Below, one piece after another: positions 1 to 8,589 of a stretch of 64,000 bases of DNA. How positions within the stretch are numbered: the first letter of the stretch is position 1; each line of letters begins with the position of its first letter. A program made the position numbers and the translations under genes. The notes below the pieces were generated by a model. The model was not told the DNA's origin. It worked only from the letters and a program-made list of their open reading frames with translations, and searched no databases. The DNA comes from Pararhodobacter sp. (GTDB lineage Bacteria; Pseudomonadota; Alphaproteobacteria; Rhodobacterales; Rhodobacteraceae). The stretch is from NCBI RefSeq assembly GCF_034676545.1, contig NZ_JAUCBZ010000015.1, forward strand, positions 1,209,001 through 1,273,000. The letters are read 5' to 3'.

Positions 1-415
1 GATCGGCCTGCCCATAAACAAACGGATAGCGGAAATCGCGCCAGTTGCGCGGCTTGCCCCGCGTCGGTGAGCCGGCTTCCGGGCGCGGCCCCAGCACCCG
101 CGCCCAATCCACCCTGTCCTCGTGGCTGATCAGCGCCTGTGCGGGCGGCACGGGCTGCGGTGCGCCCTCCGAGATGAAATACCCCGACCGCCCCTTGGCC
201 ATCAGGTAATCGTCGGCGACCAGTTCGGCATAGGCCTGCGAGACGGTGATGCGACTGACCGCCAGATGCACGGCCAGTTTGCGGCTCGACGGCATCCGCT
301 CGCCCGGTCGCAAACGCCCGGCCAGAATCCCTTGCGCGACCATCTGCCGGATGCGATTTTGCAAGGTGCCGCTTTGCTGCGGATCCAGCAAGAAACACTC
401 AACCGAGATCGCCAT
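1..415 (-). CDS. tauR: MocR/GntR-type PLP-dependent transcriptional regulator, TauR-like (3' part cut off by window edge)
   Basis: The reverse strand reads from ATG at 415 through the window edge without a stop (about 138 residues visible). The first 75 or so residues form a GntR winged helix-turn-helix, with the recognition part near MPSSRKLAVHLAVSRITVSQ and the wing GRSGYF. After it comes a linker of the kind that joins to an aminotransferase-fold domain in MocR regulators; that domain lies outside the window. It is divergent from a taurine aminotransferase gene, the arrangement known for TauR in Rhodobacter and Paracoccus, where TauR activates taurine genes. The TauR assignment is therefore inferred from family and context; another MocR member is possible. 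Confidence 0.8.
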   Translation of the reverse strand, partial: MAISVECFLLDPQQSGTLQNRIRQMVAQGILAGRLRPGERMPSSRKLAVHLAVSRITVSQAYAELVADDYLMAKGRSGYFISEGAPQPVPPAQALISHEDRVDWARVLGPRPEAGSPTRGKPRNWRDFRYPFVYGQAD

Positions 416-451
416 CAAATCCCCCCGTGGTTTTCCGCCAGTCTATCTGAT

Positions 452-485
452 TCTGGCATTATGGATAGCCGCAATCTGGCCCTAT
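452..485. promoter_or_regulatory. Paired direct repeat, candidate TauR operator
   Basis: TCTGGCATTAT (452-462) and TCTGGCCCTAT (475-485) are direct repeats 23 bp apart, about two helical turns, in the 132-bp space between the divergent regulator and aminotransferase genes. MocR regulators typically bind direct repeats, and from memory the TauR site is built on a CTGGAC-like half-site. Binding here is inferred. Confidence 0.5.
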
Positions 486-547
486 CCGTTGGGTGCCAAT
501 GGCGCGATTATCAGCGCTTGAGTTCCGGGCCAAGAAGGATTGCGACC

Positions 548-1924
548 ATGGATAGTACCGTCAACGATATCGCCGCCGTGGTCGAGGCCGACCGCGTCCA
601 TGTTTGGCATCACCTGAGCCAGCACAAACAATATGAAACCATTGATCCCCGCGTGATCGTCGAGGGCAAGGGTTTGCGCGTCTGGGACGCCACCGGCCGC
701 GAGACGCTGGACGCCGTTTCCGGCGGCGTGTGGACGGTCAACGTCGGTTACGGGCGCGAGAGCATCGCCAATGTCGTGCGCGATCAACTGCTGAAGATGA
801 ACTATTTCGCCGGGTCGGCAGGGTCGATCCCCGGCGCGATGTACGCGCAAAGACTGATCGAGAAAATGCCGGGCATGACGCGGGTGTATTATTCGAACTC
901 GGGCTCCGAGGCGAATGAGAAAGCCTACAAGATGGTCCGCCAGATCGCCCATACGGTGCATGGCGGCAACAAGTGGAAAATCCTGTACCGAGAGCGCGAC
1001 TATCACGGCACCACCATCGCCGCGCTGGCTTCCGGCGGGCAAGAGGAACGCCGCGCCATGTACGGCCCGTTCCCGGCAGGGTTCATCCCGGTGCCGCATT
1101 GCCTTGAATACCGCAGCCAGTGGGGCGAGGTCGCCGATTACGGCCTGCGCGCCGCGAACGCGATCGAGGAGGTCATCCTGCGCGAAGGCCCCGATTCGGT
1201 CGGCGCGATCATCCTTGAACCGGTCACCGCAGGCGGCGGCGTGATCACCCCGCCCGAAGGCTACTGGCCGCGTGTGCAGGAAATCTGCAAGAAATACGGG
1301 CTGCTGCTGATTATCGACGAGGTGGTCTGCGGTGTCGGGCGCACGGGTAAATGGTTCGGCTATCAGCAATATGACATCCAGCCCGACATCGTGACCATGG
1401 CCAAGGGCGTGGCCTCGGGCTATGCGGCGATTTCCTGCACCGTGACCACCGAAGCGGTGTTCGAGATGTTCAAATCCAACCCCGCTGACCCGCTCAACTA
1501 TTTCCGCGACATTTCCACCTTTGGCGGCTGCACGGCGGGCCCGGCGGCGGCGCTGGAAAACATGCGCATCATCGAGGAAGAAGACCTGTTGACCAACACC
1601 AACGCGATGAGTGCGCGGCTGCTGGGCAATCTGAACACACTGGCCGAGAAGCACGCGGTCATCGGCCAGGTGCGCGGCAAGGGGCTGTTCGTGGGCGCGG
1701 AACTGGTGTCCGACCGCGAAAGCCGCGACCCGCTGGCCGAGAAAACCGTGGCCGCCGTAGTGGCGGGGGTGATGAAACGCGGCGTGCAGATCGGCATGAC
1801 CAACCGCTCGCTGCCGGGGTTCAACAACACGCTGTGCCTGTCGCCCGCCTTGATGGTGACGGCCGACCAGATCGACCAGATGACCACCGCCATCGACGAA
1901 TCGCTGGCTGAGGTCTGCGGGTAA
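548..1924 (+). CDS. tpa: Taurine--pyruvate aminotransferase
   Basis: A 458-residue class III PLP aminotransferase. In this role it would transfer the amino group of taurine to pyruvate, giving sulfoacetaldehyde and alanine in the cytoplasm. The sequence shows the class III hallmarks: NSGSEANE for phosphate binding, IIDEVVCGVGRTG with the PLP-contacting Asp, and MAKGVASGY with the Schiff-base Lys. The start at 548 has AAGGA at 535-539; an upstream in-frame extension would run through the promoter and is rejected. The divergent MocR neighbour supports taurine over other omega-amino substrates. No xsc, pta or taurine transporter is visible, so they may lie beyond the left edge. A related omega-amino acid transaminase is the alternative. 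Confidence 0.8.
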   Translation: MDSTVNDIAAVVEADRVHVWHHLSQHKQYETIDPRVIVEGKGLRVWDATGRETLDAVSGGVWTVNVGYGRESIANVVRDQLLKMNYFAGSAGSIPGAMYAQRLIEKMPGMTRVYYSNSGSEANEKAYKMVRQIAHTVHGGNKWKILYRERDYHGTTIAALASGGQEERRAMYGPFPAGFIPVPHCLEYRSQWGEVADYGLRAANAIEEVILREGPDSVGAIILEPVTAGGGVITPPEGYWPRVQEICKKYGLLLIIDEVVCGVGRTGKWFGYQQYDIQPDIVTMAKGVASGYAAISCTVTTEAVFEMFKSNPADPLNYFRDISTFGGCTAGPAAALENMRIIEEEDLLTNTNAMSARLLGNLNTLAEKHAVIGQVRGKGLFVGAELVSDRESRDPLAEKTVAAVVAGVMKRGVQIGMTNRSLPGFNNTLCLSPALMVTADQIDQMTTAIDESLAEVCG

Positions 1925-1954
1925 ACCCGGGATCCGACGTCAGCAGGAACAGGC

Positions 1955-2023
1955 GTAGGGTGTGTGCTTGCACGCACCTTCCGTCGCCGCCGCTATCAGG
2001 GTGCGTGCAAGCACACACCCTAC
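1955..2023. repeat. Perfect 24-bp inverted repeat made of two copies of a dispersed palindromic element
   Basis: Positions 1955-1978 (beginning GTAGGGTGTGTGCTTGC) and 2000-2023 are exact reverse complements separated by 21 bp. Each arm is itself nearly palindromic around TGCTTGCA or TGCAAGCA. Two more copies of the same unit occur at 31697-31720 and 50171-50194. The pair lies just 3' of tpa, where the RNA could fold into a long stem that acts as a terminator or stabiliser. No T-run follows. Confidence 0.85.
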
Positions 2024-2134
2024 AAGTGTCTCGTCTGCCGTCACAGACCTGCCGGCGTCAACCGTGATCGTGACGATTGCCTGGGGGACGGCATTCCCCT
2101 AGCCTCGCGTCAACACAACCAAAGGGGATCTCTC

Positions 2135-2967
2135 ATGCGCTATGTCGTTCCGATCATTGCGGCTCTTGCCGTGACACCCGCCCTGGCCGATGAAACCGTC
2201 GTCACCTTGGAGGGCGGCGTGGTTGGCACCTTGTCGATGCCCGATGGGGACGGCCCGTTTCCCGCGGTCCTGATGCTGCATGGTTTCGGGTCCAGCCGGG
2301 ATGAGGTGGGCGGCATGTACGCCACCGAGGCCTCCGCGCTGGCCGACATCGGCATCGCCTCGCTCCGGATTGATTTTCGCGGCTTCGGCCAATCGGCGGG
2401 CGATACCGGACATCACACGGTGGATCGTCAGAACGGGGATGCCGCGGTTGGACTTGCGGCCTTGATGACCACCGACGGCGTTGATGCGGCGCGAATCGGC
2501 GTTCTGGGCTTCTCGTTTGGCGGTGGCGCCGCAATCCAATTGGCGGCGGCCAATCCCGAGGCCGTGCGCTCGCTGGTGACCTGGTCCTCGGTCGCCGATT
2601 ACGACGTCGATTTCCTGCAAAGCCTGGGGCAGCCGACCTTTGACCGCGCCGCGGCCAGGAGGGCATCGTCGGGCTCGATCTGGGGTGGCGCACCATCGCT
2701 TTGAAGGACACCTTCTTTGCCAGCCTGTCACAGCACGATATTCTCGCCGATCTGGCGCGCTATCCGGGGCCGTTTCTGACCATCACCGGCAGTCAGGATT
2801 ATTATGCGATGTACTCTCAGCCCATGCAGGAGGCCGCCGGTGGTGAGGATGTGCAGGGATTGGTGATTGACGGCGCGGACCATATTTATCACGTCTTCGA
2901 CCCGTCGTCGTCATCGGTTGCGCAGGTCATTGCGGTGACAACCCAACGCTTCGCAGACACTTTGTAA
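2135..2967 (+). pseudogene. Exported alpha/beta hydrolase, interrupted by a single-base frameshift
   Basis: The start at 2135 follows AAAGGGGAT and opens with a clear signal peptide ending in ALA-DE, so the product is expected to be periplasmic. The fold is a dienelactone-hydrolase or serine-esterase type alpha/beta hydrolase, with HGFGSS for the oxyanion region, nucleophile elbow GFSFGG, and a late acid/His pair in SQDYY and GADHIYH. The reading frame shifts near 2655-2658 and stops at 2702-2704, while the remainder of the domain continues in the next frame to 2967. Restoring one base (GCCCAGGAG for GCCAGGAG) joins the halves with no other change. This is either a recent pseudogene or a sequencing error. 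The substrate is unknown. Confidence 0.8.
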
Positions 2968-3042
2968 CAAGGACTTGCAGCGCGCGCGCACGGGGCAGGG
3001 GGCGATCCCTGCGCGCGCCCGCGCCGATCACAATCGTTTATT

Positions 3043-3070
3043 TTGACGACTCTGTTTTTCGGTGTATCGT
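3043..3070 (+). promoter_or_regulatory. Candidate sigma-70 promoter for the Lys/Gly-rich miniprotein
   Basis: TTGACG at 3043-3048 and TATCGT at 3065-3070 are separated by 16 bp, about 95 bp upstream of the start at 3164. The surrounding AT-rich patch stands out from the GC-rich background. Assigned by consensus match only. Confidence 0.45.
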
Positions 3071-3163
3071 GATCGCGAGGGTCGGTTTTCGACCTCACGG
3101 GTTTCGGGGTGGAAACGGAATTCCAGCATCAGACCCGGGCAACCAGACGGGGAGATTCGAAAC

Positions 3164-3316
3164 ATGGATAAAGGCAAAGGTGGTGCGTCCAAGGGCGGCA
3201 TGGACAAGCCGAAAATGGGTGACAAAGGGGCCGTGAAAAAGGGTGACTTTGAGAAAGGCGCACCCTCAAAAGGCGGCGACAAGGGCGGGATGGCCAAGGG
3301 CGGCGGCAAGAAATAA
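3164..3316 (+). CDS. Lysine/glycine-rich 50-residue protein of unknown function
   Basis: Fifty residues built almost only of Lys, Gly, Asp, Ala, Met, Pro and Ser, in loose repeats of KGG, GDKG and KKGD, ending in GGGKK. It has no hydrophobic segment, no signal and no cysteine, and is strongly basic, so it is probably disordered. The start at 3164 is preceded by GGGGAG at 3150-3155. The gene is a monocistron bounded by a candidate promoter and by one of the best intrinsic terminators in the window, which argues that it is really expressed. I do not recognise the family. Nucleic-acid or polyanion binding is possible from charge alone. Confidence 0.65.
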   Translation: MDKGKGGASKGGMDKPKMGDKGAVKKGDFEKGAPSKGGDKGGMAKGGGKK

Positions 3317-3345
3317 GCCCACCGCCCCCGACAACCCAGAGGATC

Positions 3346-3382
3346 AAGCCCGCCGCATCCTGTGGCGGGCTTTTGTTTTTTT
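3346..3382 (+). terminator. Rho-independent terminator of the miniprotein gene
   Basis: AAGCCCGCC (3346-3354) pairs with GGCGGGCTT (3364-3372) around a 9-nt loop and is followed by TTGTTTTTTT (3373-3382). Confidence 0.92.
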
Positions 3383-3403
3383 CGCCGCCACGTCTGCGAC
3401 GCG

Positions 3404-3431
3404 AAAAAAAGGCCGACCACAAGGGCCGGCC
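3404..3431 (-). terminator. Rho-independent terminator of the lysR gene (reverse strand)
   Basis: Read on the reverse strand, GGCCG (3431-3427) pairs with CGGCC (3415-3411) and is followed by seven T (complement of 3404-3410). It lies about 50 bp beyond the lysR stop, facing the forward-strand terminator. Confidence 0.75.
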
Positions 3432-3477
3432 AGTCAGCGGTCACTGATCGGAGGGAAACGATCAGCAGGCGAAATTC

Positions 3478-4383
3478 TTACCAGCGTTCTGGCCCTTTTT
3501 CGGCGAATCGCTGTACCAGAAAATCTATGAAGGCGCGCACTTTGGGTTGGGTGAACCGACCCGGCGGATAGACGGCATAGATGCCCATCGTCATCTGCGG
3601 CAACTCGGGGATCACATCCTCGACCAGCCCTTGTTCCATTGCGTCGTGGTAAAGGTAGCTTGGCAAATAGGCGATGCCCATGCCCTTGATCGCGGCGTTC
3701 ATCAGGGATTGCCCGTCATTGACCGTCAGCCACCCAGTGCCCCGCACCTGCCGCACCTCGCCCGAGGGCGCGGCGATTTTCCACACATTGGCGCTGGCCT
3801 GGTTCGAGAAATGCAGCAAGCGGTGTTCGTTCAGATCGTCGATCCGCATCGGGCGGCCGTGCTGCTGGAAATACTTGGGCGAGGCAATCAGGCGCTGGTT
3901 GGTTTGCGAGATCTTGCGGGCGCGCAGGCTGCTATCCTCCATCTCGCCGATGCGGATTGCCATGTCGAAGCCTTCCGAGATCAGTTCGACATAGCGGTTC
4001 TTCAACACCATGTTGACACTGATTTCCGGGAATTCTTCGAGGAATTCATCAAGCACCGGCGACAACAGGCTGACGCCGAAATCGGTGGCAACCGACATGC
4101 GCAGCACGCCCGAGGGGGCCGATTGCATCGCGGTGACGATGCTGTCGGCTTCGCCCGCGTCGTTCAGCACCCGCCGCGCCCGATCATAATAAACAAGGCC
4201 GATCTCGGTCGGGCTGACGCGCCGTGTCGTCCGGTTCAACAGCCGCGCCCCCAGCCGCGCCTCCAGCGAGGAGACATGTTTCGAGACCGCAGATTTCGAG
4301 ATCCCCATCTTGCGGGCGGCATCGGTAAAGCCGCCTTGGTCAACGACCGTGGCGAAAGCTTCCATTTCAGTCAAACGGTCCAT
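3478..4383 (-). CDS. LysR-family transcriptional regulator
   Basis: A 301-residue protein of normal LysR length. The N-terminal helix-turn-helix covers about residues 4-62 (FTDAARKMGISKSAVSKHV, then LLNRTTRRVSPTE). A type 2 periplasmic-binding-like effector domain follows from about residue 90. It belongs to the CrgA/AaeR-like branch often found as regulators of redox, aromatic or efflux genes. It is on the same strand as the upstream AEC carrier and fadH genes but 162 bp away, so it probably has its own promoter. Target and inducer cannot be read from the sequence. Confidence 0.92.
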   Translation of the reverse strand: MDRLTEMEAFATVVDQGGFTDAARKMGISKSAVSKHVSSLEARLGARLLNRTTRRVSPTEIGLVYYDRARRVLNDAGEADSIVTAMQSAPSGVLRMSVATDFGVSLLSPVLDEFLEEFPEISVNMVLKNRYVELISEGFDMAIRIGEMEDSSLRARKISQTNQRLIASPKYFQQHGRPMRIDDLNEHRLLHFSNQASANVWKIAAPSGEVRQVRGTGWLTVNDGQSLMNAAIKGMGIAYLPSYLYHDAMEQGLVEDVIPELPQMTMGIYAVYPPGRFTQPKVRAFIDFLVQRFAEKGPERW

Positions 4384-4545
4384 AGGGCACCTGTCACACT
4401 TCAGAACTTGATGTTTCCGTTAGACAGGGTAATTGCGGCGCGATTGGGACAGATCTGCGGTAAACCTAGGACAATTGTTCCGACCTGCGCGCCAAAGGCC
4501 GGCGTCGTGCAACAGTGTTGCAAATCTGGCGCGTGATTGTTGACG

Positions 4546-5457
4546 CTAAACCAGCGCCTCGATGGCGAGGATCCAGAGCGGCAAGGTCAGCGCTGCCAAT
4601 AACGTGCCTTGCGCCACGACGGTGGCGCTGAGGATACGATCCGCGCCGAATCCGGACGCCAGAACATGCGCCGCCGAGGCTGTGGGCAGGGCCGCAAACA
4701 TCGTCAGGATCGACAGGATCGCCGGGTCCGCGCCGAGCAACACGCATGCTGTCAGTGTCGCGGCGGGCAGCAAAAGCAGTTTGACGCCCACCAGAATGCC
4801 GCTGAACGCGTCGAACCGGCCCAGTGCGCGCCAATCCATCGTGGCCCCGACCGAGATCAGCGCAATCGGGATCGCCGCCTGGGCCAGCAATTGCAGTGGG
4901 GCCATGATCAGCACCGGCACGGGGAACCCGGACAGGCCGACGATCACGCCGCCCACCGAGGCCAGCAGGAACGGATTGAGCGCCACGCGTTTGACGGTCG
5001 CCCAAAACCCCAGATTGCCGCCCCGCGACAAGACCGAGACGGCAAAGATATTCGCCACCGGCACCGCCATGCCCGCGACGACGGCCATCATTGCGGCATC
5101 GGCGCGGGTCAGCGTGGCGACCGCGACAAACCCCATCGCCGTGTTGAACCGCCAGGCGGTTTGCCAGGCGCCGGCGAAATCCAGGAACCGCTCGGGGCCA
5201 AAGCGCCGCGCCGTGTAGCCCGCCACCAACCCCAGCGTCAGGATCGCCCAGACCGAAGGGCCGATCACCACCACCCGCGACACATCCATCGGGCGCGAGG
5301 CGGCGGCGGTGAACAACAGCGCCGGAAACAGGATCTCGAAATTCAGCTTGTCGAGGCCGGTCCAGGCGTTTTCCGACAGCCGCCCGCGCACGATCCCGCC
5401 CAGCCCCACCAACAGGAAACTGGGCACCAACCCGGCAAGGATCGGCCACAGGATCAT
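4546..5457 (-). CDS. AEC-family (auxin efflux carrier type) transporter
   Basis: A 303-residue integral membrane protein with about ten hydrophobic segments arranged as two five-helix halves, as in the AEC/BASS-like fold. Bacterial members move small organic acids such as malate or malonate across the inner membrane. The N-terminal segment PSFLLVGLGGIVRGR and the internal NPFLLASVGG-like stretch are typical. It starts 3 bp after the fadH stop, so the two are probably co-transcribed and translationally coupled. The substrate is unknown; the link to fadH may point to an organic or fatty acid, but that is inference. Confidence 0.85.
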   Translation of the reverse strand: MILWPILAGLVPSFLLVGLGGIVRGRLSENAWTGLDKLNFEILFPALLFTAAASRPMDVSRVVVIGPSVWAILTLGLVAGYTARRFGPERFLDFAGAWQTAWRFNTAMGFVAVATLTRADAAMMAVVAGMAVPVANIFAVSVLSRGGNLGFWATVKRVALNPFLLASVGGVIVGLSGFPVPVLIMAPLQLLAQAAIPIALISVGATMDWRALGRFDAFSGILVGVKLLLLPAATLTACVLLGADPAILSILTMFAALPTASAAHVLASGFGADRILSATVVAQGTLLAALTLPLWILAIEALV

Positions 5458-5460
5458 CGC

Positions 5461-7476
5461 TTACAAAGACGCCGCCAGCCGTGCGCCTTGGTCGATGGCG
5501 CGCTTGGCGTCCAGTTCCGACGCCACATCCGCGCCGCCAATCACATGCACCGAGACGCCCGATCCGTCCAAAGCGTCGGCCAGATCGCGCATCGGCTCCT
5601 GACCCGCGCACAAGACGATGGTGTCAACCTCCAGCAATTGCGCGCCTTTGTCGCGGCCCAACACGATGCCCTCGGGCGTGATCGCGTCATAGGTCACGCC
5701 GCCGATCATCTTGACGTCACGCGCGGCAAGGCTGGCGCGGTAAATCCAGCCGGTGGTCTTGCCCAGCCGTTTGCCCAGCTTTTCGGCCTTGCGCTGCAAC
5801 AACGTGACCTCACGCGCGGGGGCCGGGGCGTCGGGTTCGATCAACCCGCCGGGCACCTCGGACGGGTCGCCCACGCCCCATTCGCGCCGCCAGGCGTCAA
5901 TGTTCAACGTCGTGCTCTCGCCTTGATGCGCGACGAATTCCGACACGTCAAAGCCGATGCCCCCCGCGCCGACCACCGCCACGCGCTTGCCAACCTTGGC
6001 CCCGCCGCGCAGCACGTCGATATAGGACAGCACATTCGCGCCATCCTGCCCCGGAATCTGCGGATCGCGCGGCACGACGCCGGTGGCAATGATCACCTCG
6101 TCAAAGCCTTTCAGCGCCTCGGGCGTGGCTTTGGTGTTCAGCTTCACGTCGATCTTCGAGCGCCCGATGCGGGTTTCAAACCACTCGACCAACCCGTGAA
6201 ATTCCTCTTTGCCGGGGATCACGCGTGCCATATTGAGTTGCCCGCCCAGCCGATCATCCTTTTCAAACAACGTCACCGTGTGGCCGCGCTCATCGGCCAC
6301 CATCGCCGCCATCAGACCCGCAGGCCCGGCACCGACCACCGCCACGGATTTGACCGCCGCCGCCGGGCTATACGTCAACTCGGTCTCGTAGCAGGCGCGC
6401 GGGTTGACCAGACAGGTCGAGATTTTGCCCGAGAATGTGTGATCCAGACACGCCTGATTGCAGGCGATGCAGGGCGCGATATCGGCCGCGCGCCCTTCGG
6501 CGGCCTTGTTCACGAATTCCGGGTCCGCCAGGAACGGACGCGCCATCGAGACCATATCCGCGCAGCCCTGCGCCAACAGCTTTTCGGCGGTATCGGGGTT
6601 GTTGATCCGGTTCGAGGTGATCACCGGAATGCCGACATGGCCCATCAGCTTTTTCGTCACCCAGGCAAAGCCGGCGCGCGGCACCGAGGTGGCGATGGTC
6701 GGCACCCGCGCCTCGTGCCAGCCGATGCCGGTGTTGAGGATCGTCGCACCCGCAGCCTCGATCGCGGTGGCCAGTTGCAGGATTTCGTCAAAGGTCTGCC
6801 CGTTCGGCACCAGATCGAGCAGCGAAATCCGGTAGATGATGATGAAGTCCGGCCCCACGGCCTCACGCACCCGGCGCACCACCTCGACCGCCAGGCGCAT
6901 CCGGTTCTCGTAGCTGCCGCCCCAGCGATCTTCACGCTTGTTGGTGTGCAGGCTCAGGAATTGATTGAGGAAATACCCCTCGGACCCCATCACCTCGACG
7001 CCGTCATAGCCGACCTCTTGGGCACGGGACGCCGCCACAACGAAATCATTGATCTGCTTTTCAATACCCGCCTCGTCCAGGGCAATCGGTGGAAACGGCG
7101 AGATCGGCGACTTGATCGCCGAGGCGCTGACACATTCCGGCCCATAGGCATAGCGCCCCGCGTGCAGGATCTGCATGGCGATCTTGCCGCCATTGGCGTG
7201 CACTGTCTCCGTCACCTTGCGGTGGTTCGCCATGTCCTGATCGCTGAACAGGCCCGCCGCACCGGGGTAGACGCCGCCCTCTTTGCTGGGGGCCATGCCG
7301 CCCGTCACGATCAACCCGGCACCGCCCTTGGCGCGCTCGGCGTAATAGGCCGCGACCCGGTCCCAATCGCCGCGCTCCTCCAACCCGGTGTGCATCGAGC
7401 CCATCAACACGCGGTTTTTCAGCGTCGTGAAGCCCAGGTCGAGCGGGGCGAGCATTTTGGGATAGGGGCTGGACAT
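5461..7476 (-). CDS. fadH: NADPH-dependent 2,4-dienoyl-CoA reductase
   Basis: At 671 residues it matches the length of E. coli FadH (672). The N-terminal half is an Old Yellow Enzyme-like FMN barrel. A [4Fe-4S] cluster motif C-x2-C-x3-C-x11-C (CIACNQAC...C) follows near residues 330-350, then FAD and NADPH Rossmann domains with VGAGPAGLMAA and VGAGGIGFD. The enzyme reduces 2,4-dienoyl-CoA during beta-oxidation of unsaturated fatty acids with even-positioned double bonds. The chosen ATG at 7476 begins the conserved barrel (MSSPYPKML); 21 upstream in-frame codons lack family similarity. A related OYE/TMADH-type enoate reductase is a less likely alternative. Confidence 0.9.
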   Translation of the reverse strand: MSSPYPKMLAPLDLGFTTLKNRVLMGSMHTGLEERGDWDRVAAYYAERAKGGAGLIVTGGMAPSKEGGVYPGAAGLFSDQDMANHRKVTETVHANGGKIAMQILHAGRYAYGPECVSASAIKSPISPFPPIALDEAGIEKQINDFVVAASRAQEVGYDGVEVMGSEGYFLNQFLSLHTNKREDRWGGSYENRMRLAVEVVRRVREAVGPDFIIIYRISLLDLVPNGQTFDEILQLATAIEAAGATILNTGIGWHEARVPTIATSVPRAGFAWVTKKLMGHVGIPVITSNRINNPDTAEKLLAQGCADMVSMARPFLADPEFVNKAAEGRAADIAPCIACNQACLDHTFSGKISTCLVNPRACYETELTYSPAAAVKSVAVVGAGPAGLMAAMVADERGHTVTLFEKDDRLGGQLNMARVIPGKEEFHGLVEWFETRIGRSKIDVKLNTKATPEALKGFDEVIIATGVVPRDPQIPGQDGANVLSYIDVLRGGAKVGKRVAVVGAGGIGFDVSEFVAHQGESTTLNIDAWRREWGVGDPSEVPGGLIEPDAPAPAREVTLLQRKAEKLGKRLGKTTGWIYRASLAARDVKMIGGVTYDAITPEGIVLGRDKGAQLLEVDTIVLCAGQEPMRDLADALDGSGVSVHVIGGADVASELDAKRAIDQGARLAASL

Positions 7477-7601
7477 GATGCAGGTTCCTGTTGTCTGGCG
7501 TTTGGCGCACCCTACCGGGGCCGTGATGATTGTCACCAAAAACCTTGCGTCACCGCAAGGCCGGTCCTCGACCCGGCCGATGCCGCGTGAGACAAGGCGG
7601 C

Positions 7602-8498
7602 ATGGATTTATGGGTCATCGTCACACTTCTGGCTGCGGGCGTGCAGATCTTGCGCTTGATGCTGCAAAAGCAGCTCAAGGGGCTTGGCCTGTCCACGGGT
7701 GGCGCGACCTTTGCGCGGTTCCTGTTCGCGGCCCCGCTGGCCGTGGCCGGGATGCTGGGTCTTGTGGCGTGGCACGGGCAGGGCATCCCCGAGGTCAACG
7801 GCGCGTTCATTGCCTATGCCGTGGCCGGGGGTTTGGGGCAGATCATCGCCACGTTCTGCACCGTGGCGCTGTTTTCGGAGCGCTCGTTTGCCGTCGGCAT
7901 CGCCTTTACCAAAACCGAAACCATCCAGGTCGCGCTGTTCTCGGCGCTGGTTCTGGGCGAGAGCGTCTCGGCCCCCGGCATGGCCGCCATCGTGGTCGGC
8001 ACCTTGGGCGTGGTGCTGCTGTCGCGCCCGGCAACAGGCTGGCGCGCGGGCGGGTTTTTCAACCGCGCCACGGTGCTGGGCTTGGTGGCGGGGGCGCTCT
8101 ATGGCTTGGCGGCGATTGGCTACCGGGGGGCGACCTTGCAAATCGACCACGCCGACCCGGCCATGCGCGCCGTCATGGCGCTGGCCTGCGCGACCACGTT
8201 TCAGGCGCTGGCCATGACCCTGTGGCTGAGTTGGCGCGAACCCGGCGAAGTTGCGCGCGTGGCCCGATCCTGGAGGGCGACGGCGCTGGTGGCCTTCATG
8301 GGGGTTCTGGGCAGCTTTGGCTGGTTCGTGGCCTTCTCGCTGCAAAACGCGGCCTATGTGCGCAGCGTCGGGCAAATTGAATTGCTGTTCTCGATCCTCA
8401 TATCGGTGCTGGTCTTCCGTGAGCGTCCTCGGTTGATCGAGGTGCTGGGCATGGCGCTTCTGGCTGCCTCGATTGTGGCGATTGTCTTGATGGTCTAG
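7602..8498 (+). CDS. EamA/DMT-superfamily transporter
   Basis: A 298-residue membrane protein with about ten transmembrane helices in two EamA repeats (roughly residues 5-140 and 155-298). It is probably an inner-membrane exporter of a metabolite such as an amino acid. The ATG at 7602 is preceded by AAGGCGG; an in-frame extension to 7530 reads non-family sequence and overlaps a hairpin (CCTTGCG at 7543-7549 with CGCAAGG at 7554-7560). It is divergent from fadH. The substrate cannot be deduced. Confidence 0.87.
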   Translation: MDLWVIVTLLAAGVQILRLMLQKQLKGLGLSTGGATFARFLFAAPLAVAGMLGLVAWHGQGIPEVNGAFIAYAVAGGLGQIIATFCTVALFSERSFAVGIAFTKTETIQVALFSALVLGESVSAPGMAAIVVGTLGVVLLSRPATGWRAGGFFNRATVLGLVAGALYGLAAIGYRGATLQIDHADPAMRAVMALACATTFQALAMTLWLSWREPGEVARVARSWRATALVAFMGVLGSFGWFVAFSLQNAAYVRSVGQIELLFSILISVLVFRERPRLIEVLGMALLAASIVAIVLMV

Positions 8499-8589
8499 GT
8501 CACTAAGCCGTGACAATGGGCCGGTGCGCTTGCCCGGCGGGGGGACAGGGGACAGGTTTGTGTGACGCCACAAAAACAGGAGCCTCCTC

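Noticed and set aside
122..547. A long N-terminal extension of the taurine aminotransferase
   Set aside because: It translates the antisense of the divergent regulator and the promoter region; ATG 548 has a ribosome site and begins the family similarity.
4609..7590. A 993-codon open frame on the forward strand opposite the AEC and fadH genes
   Set aside because: Same shadow effect; the reverse-strand proteins have complete family motifs.
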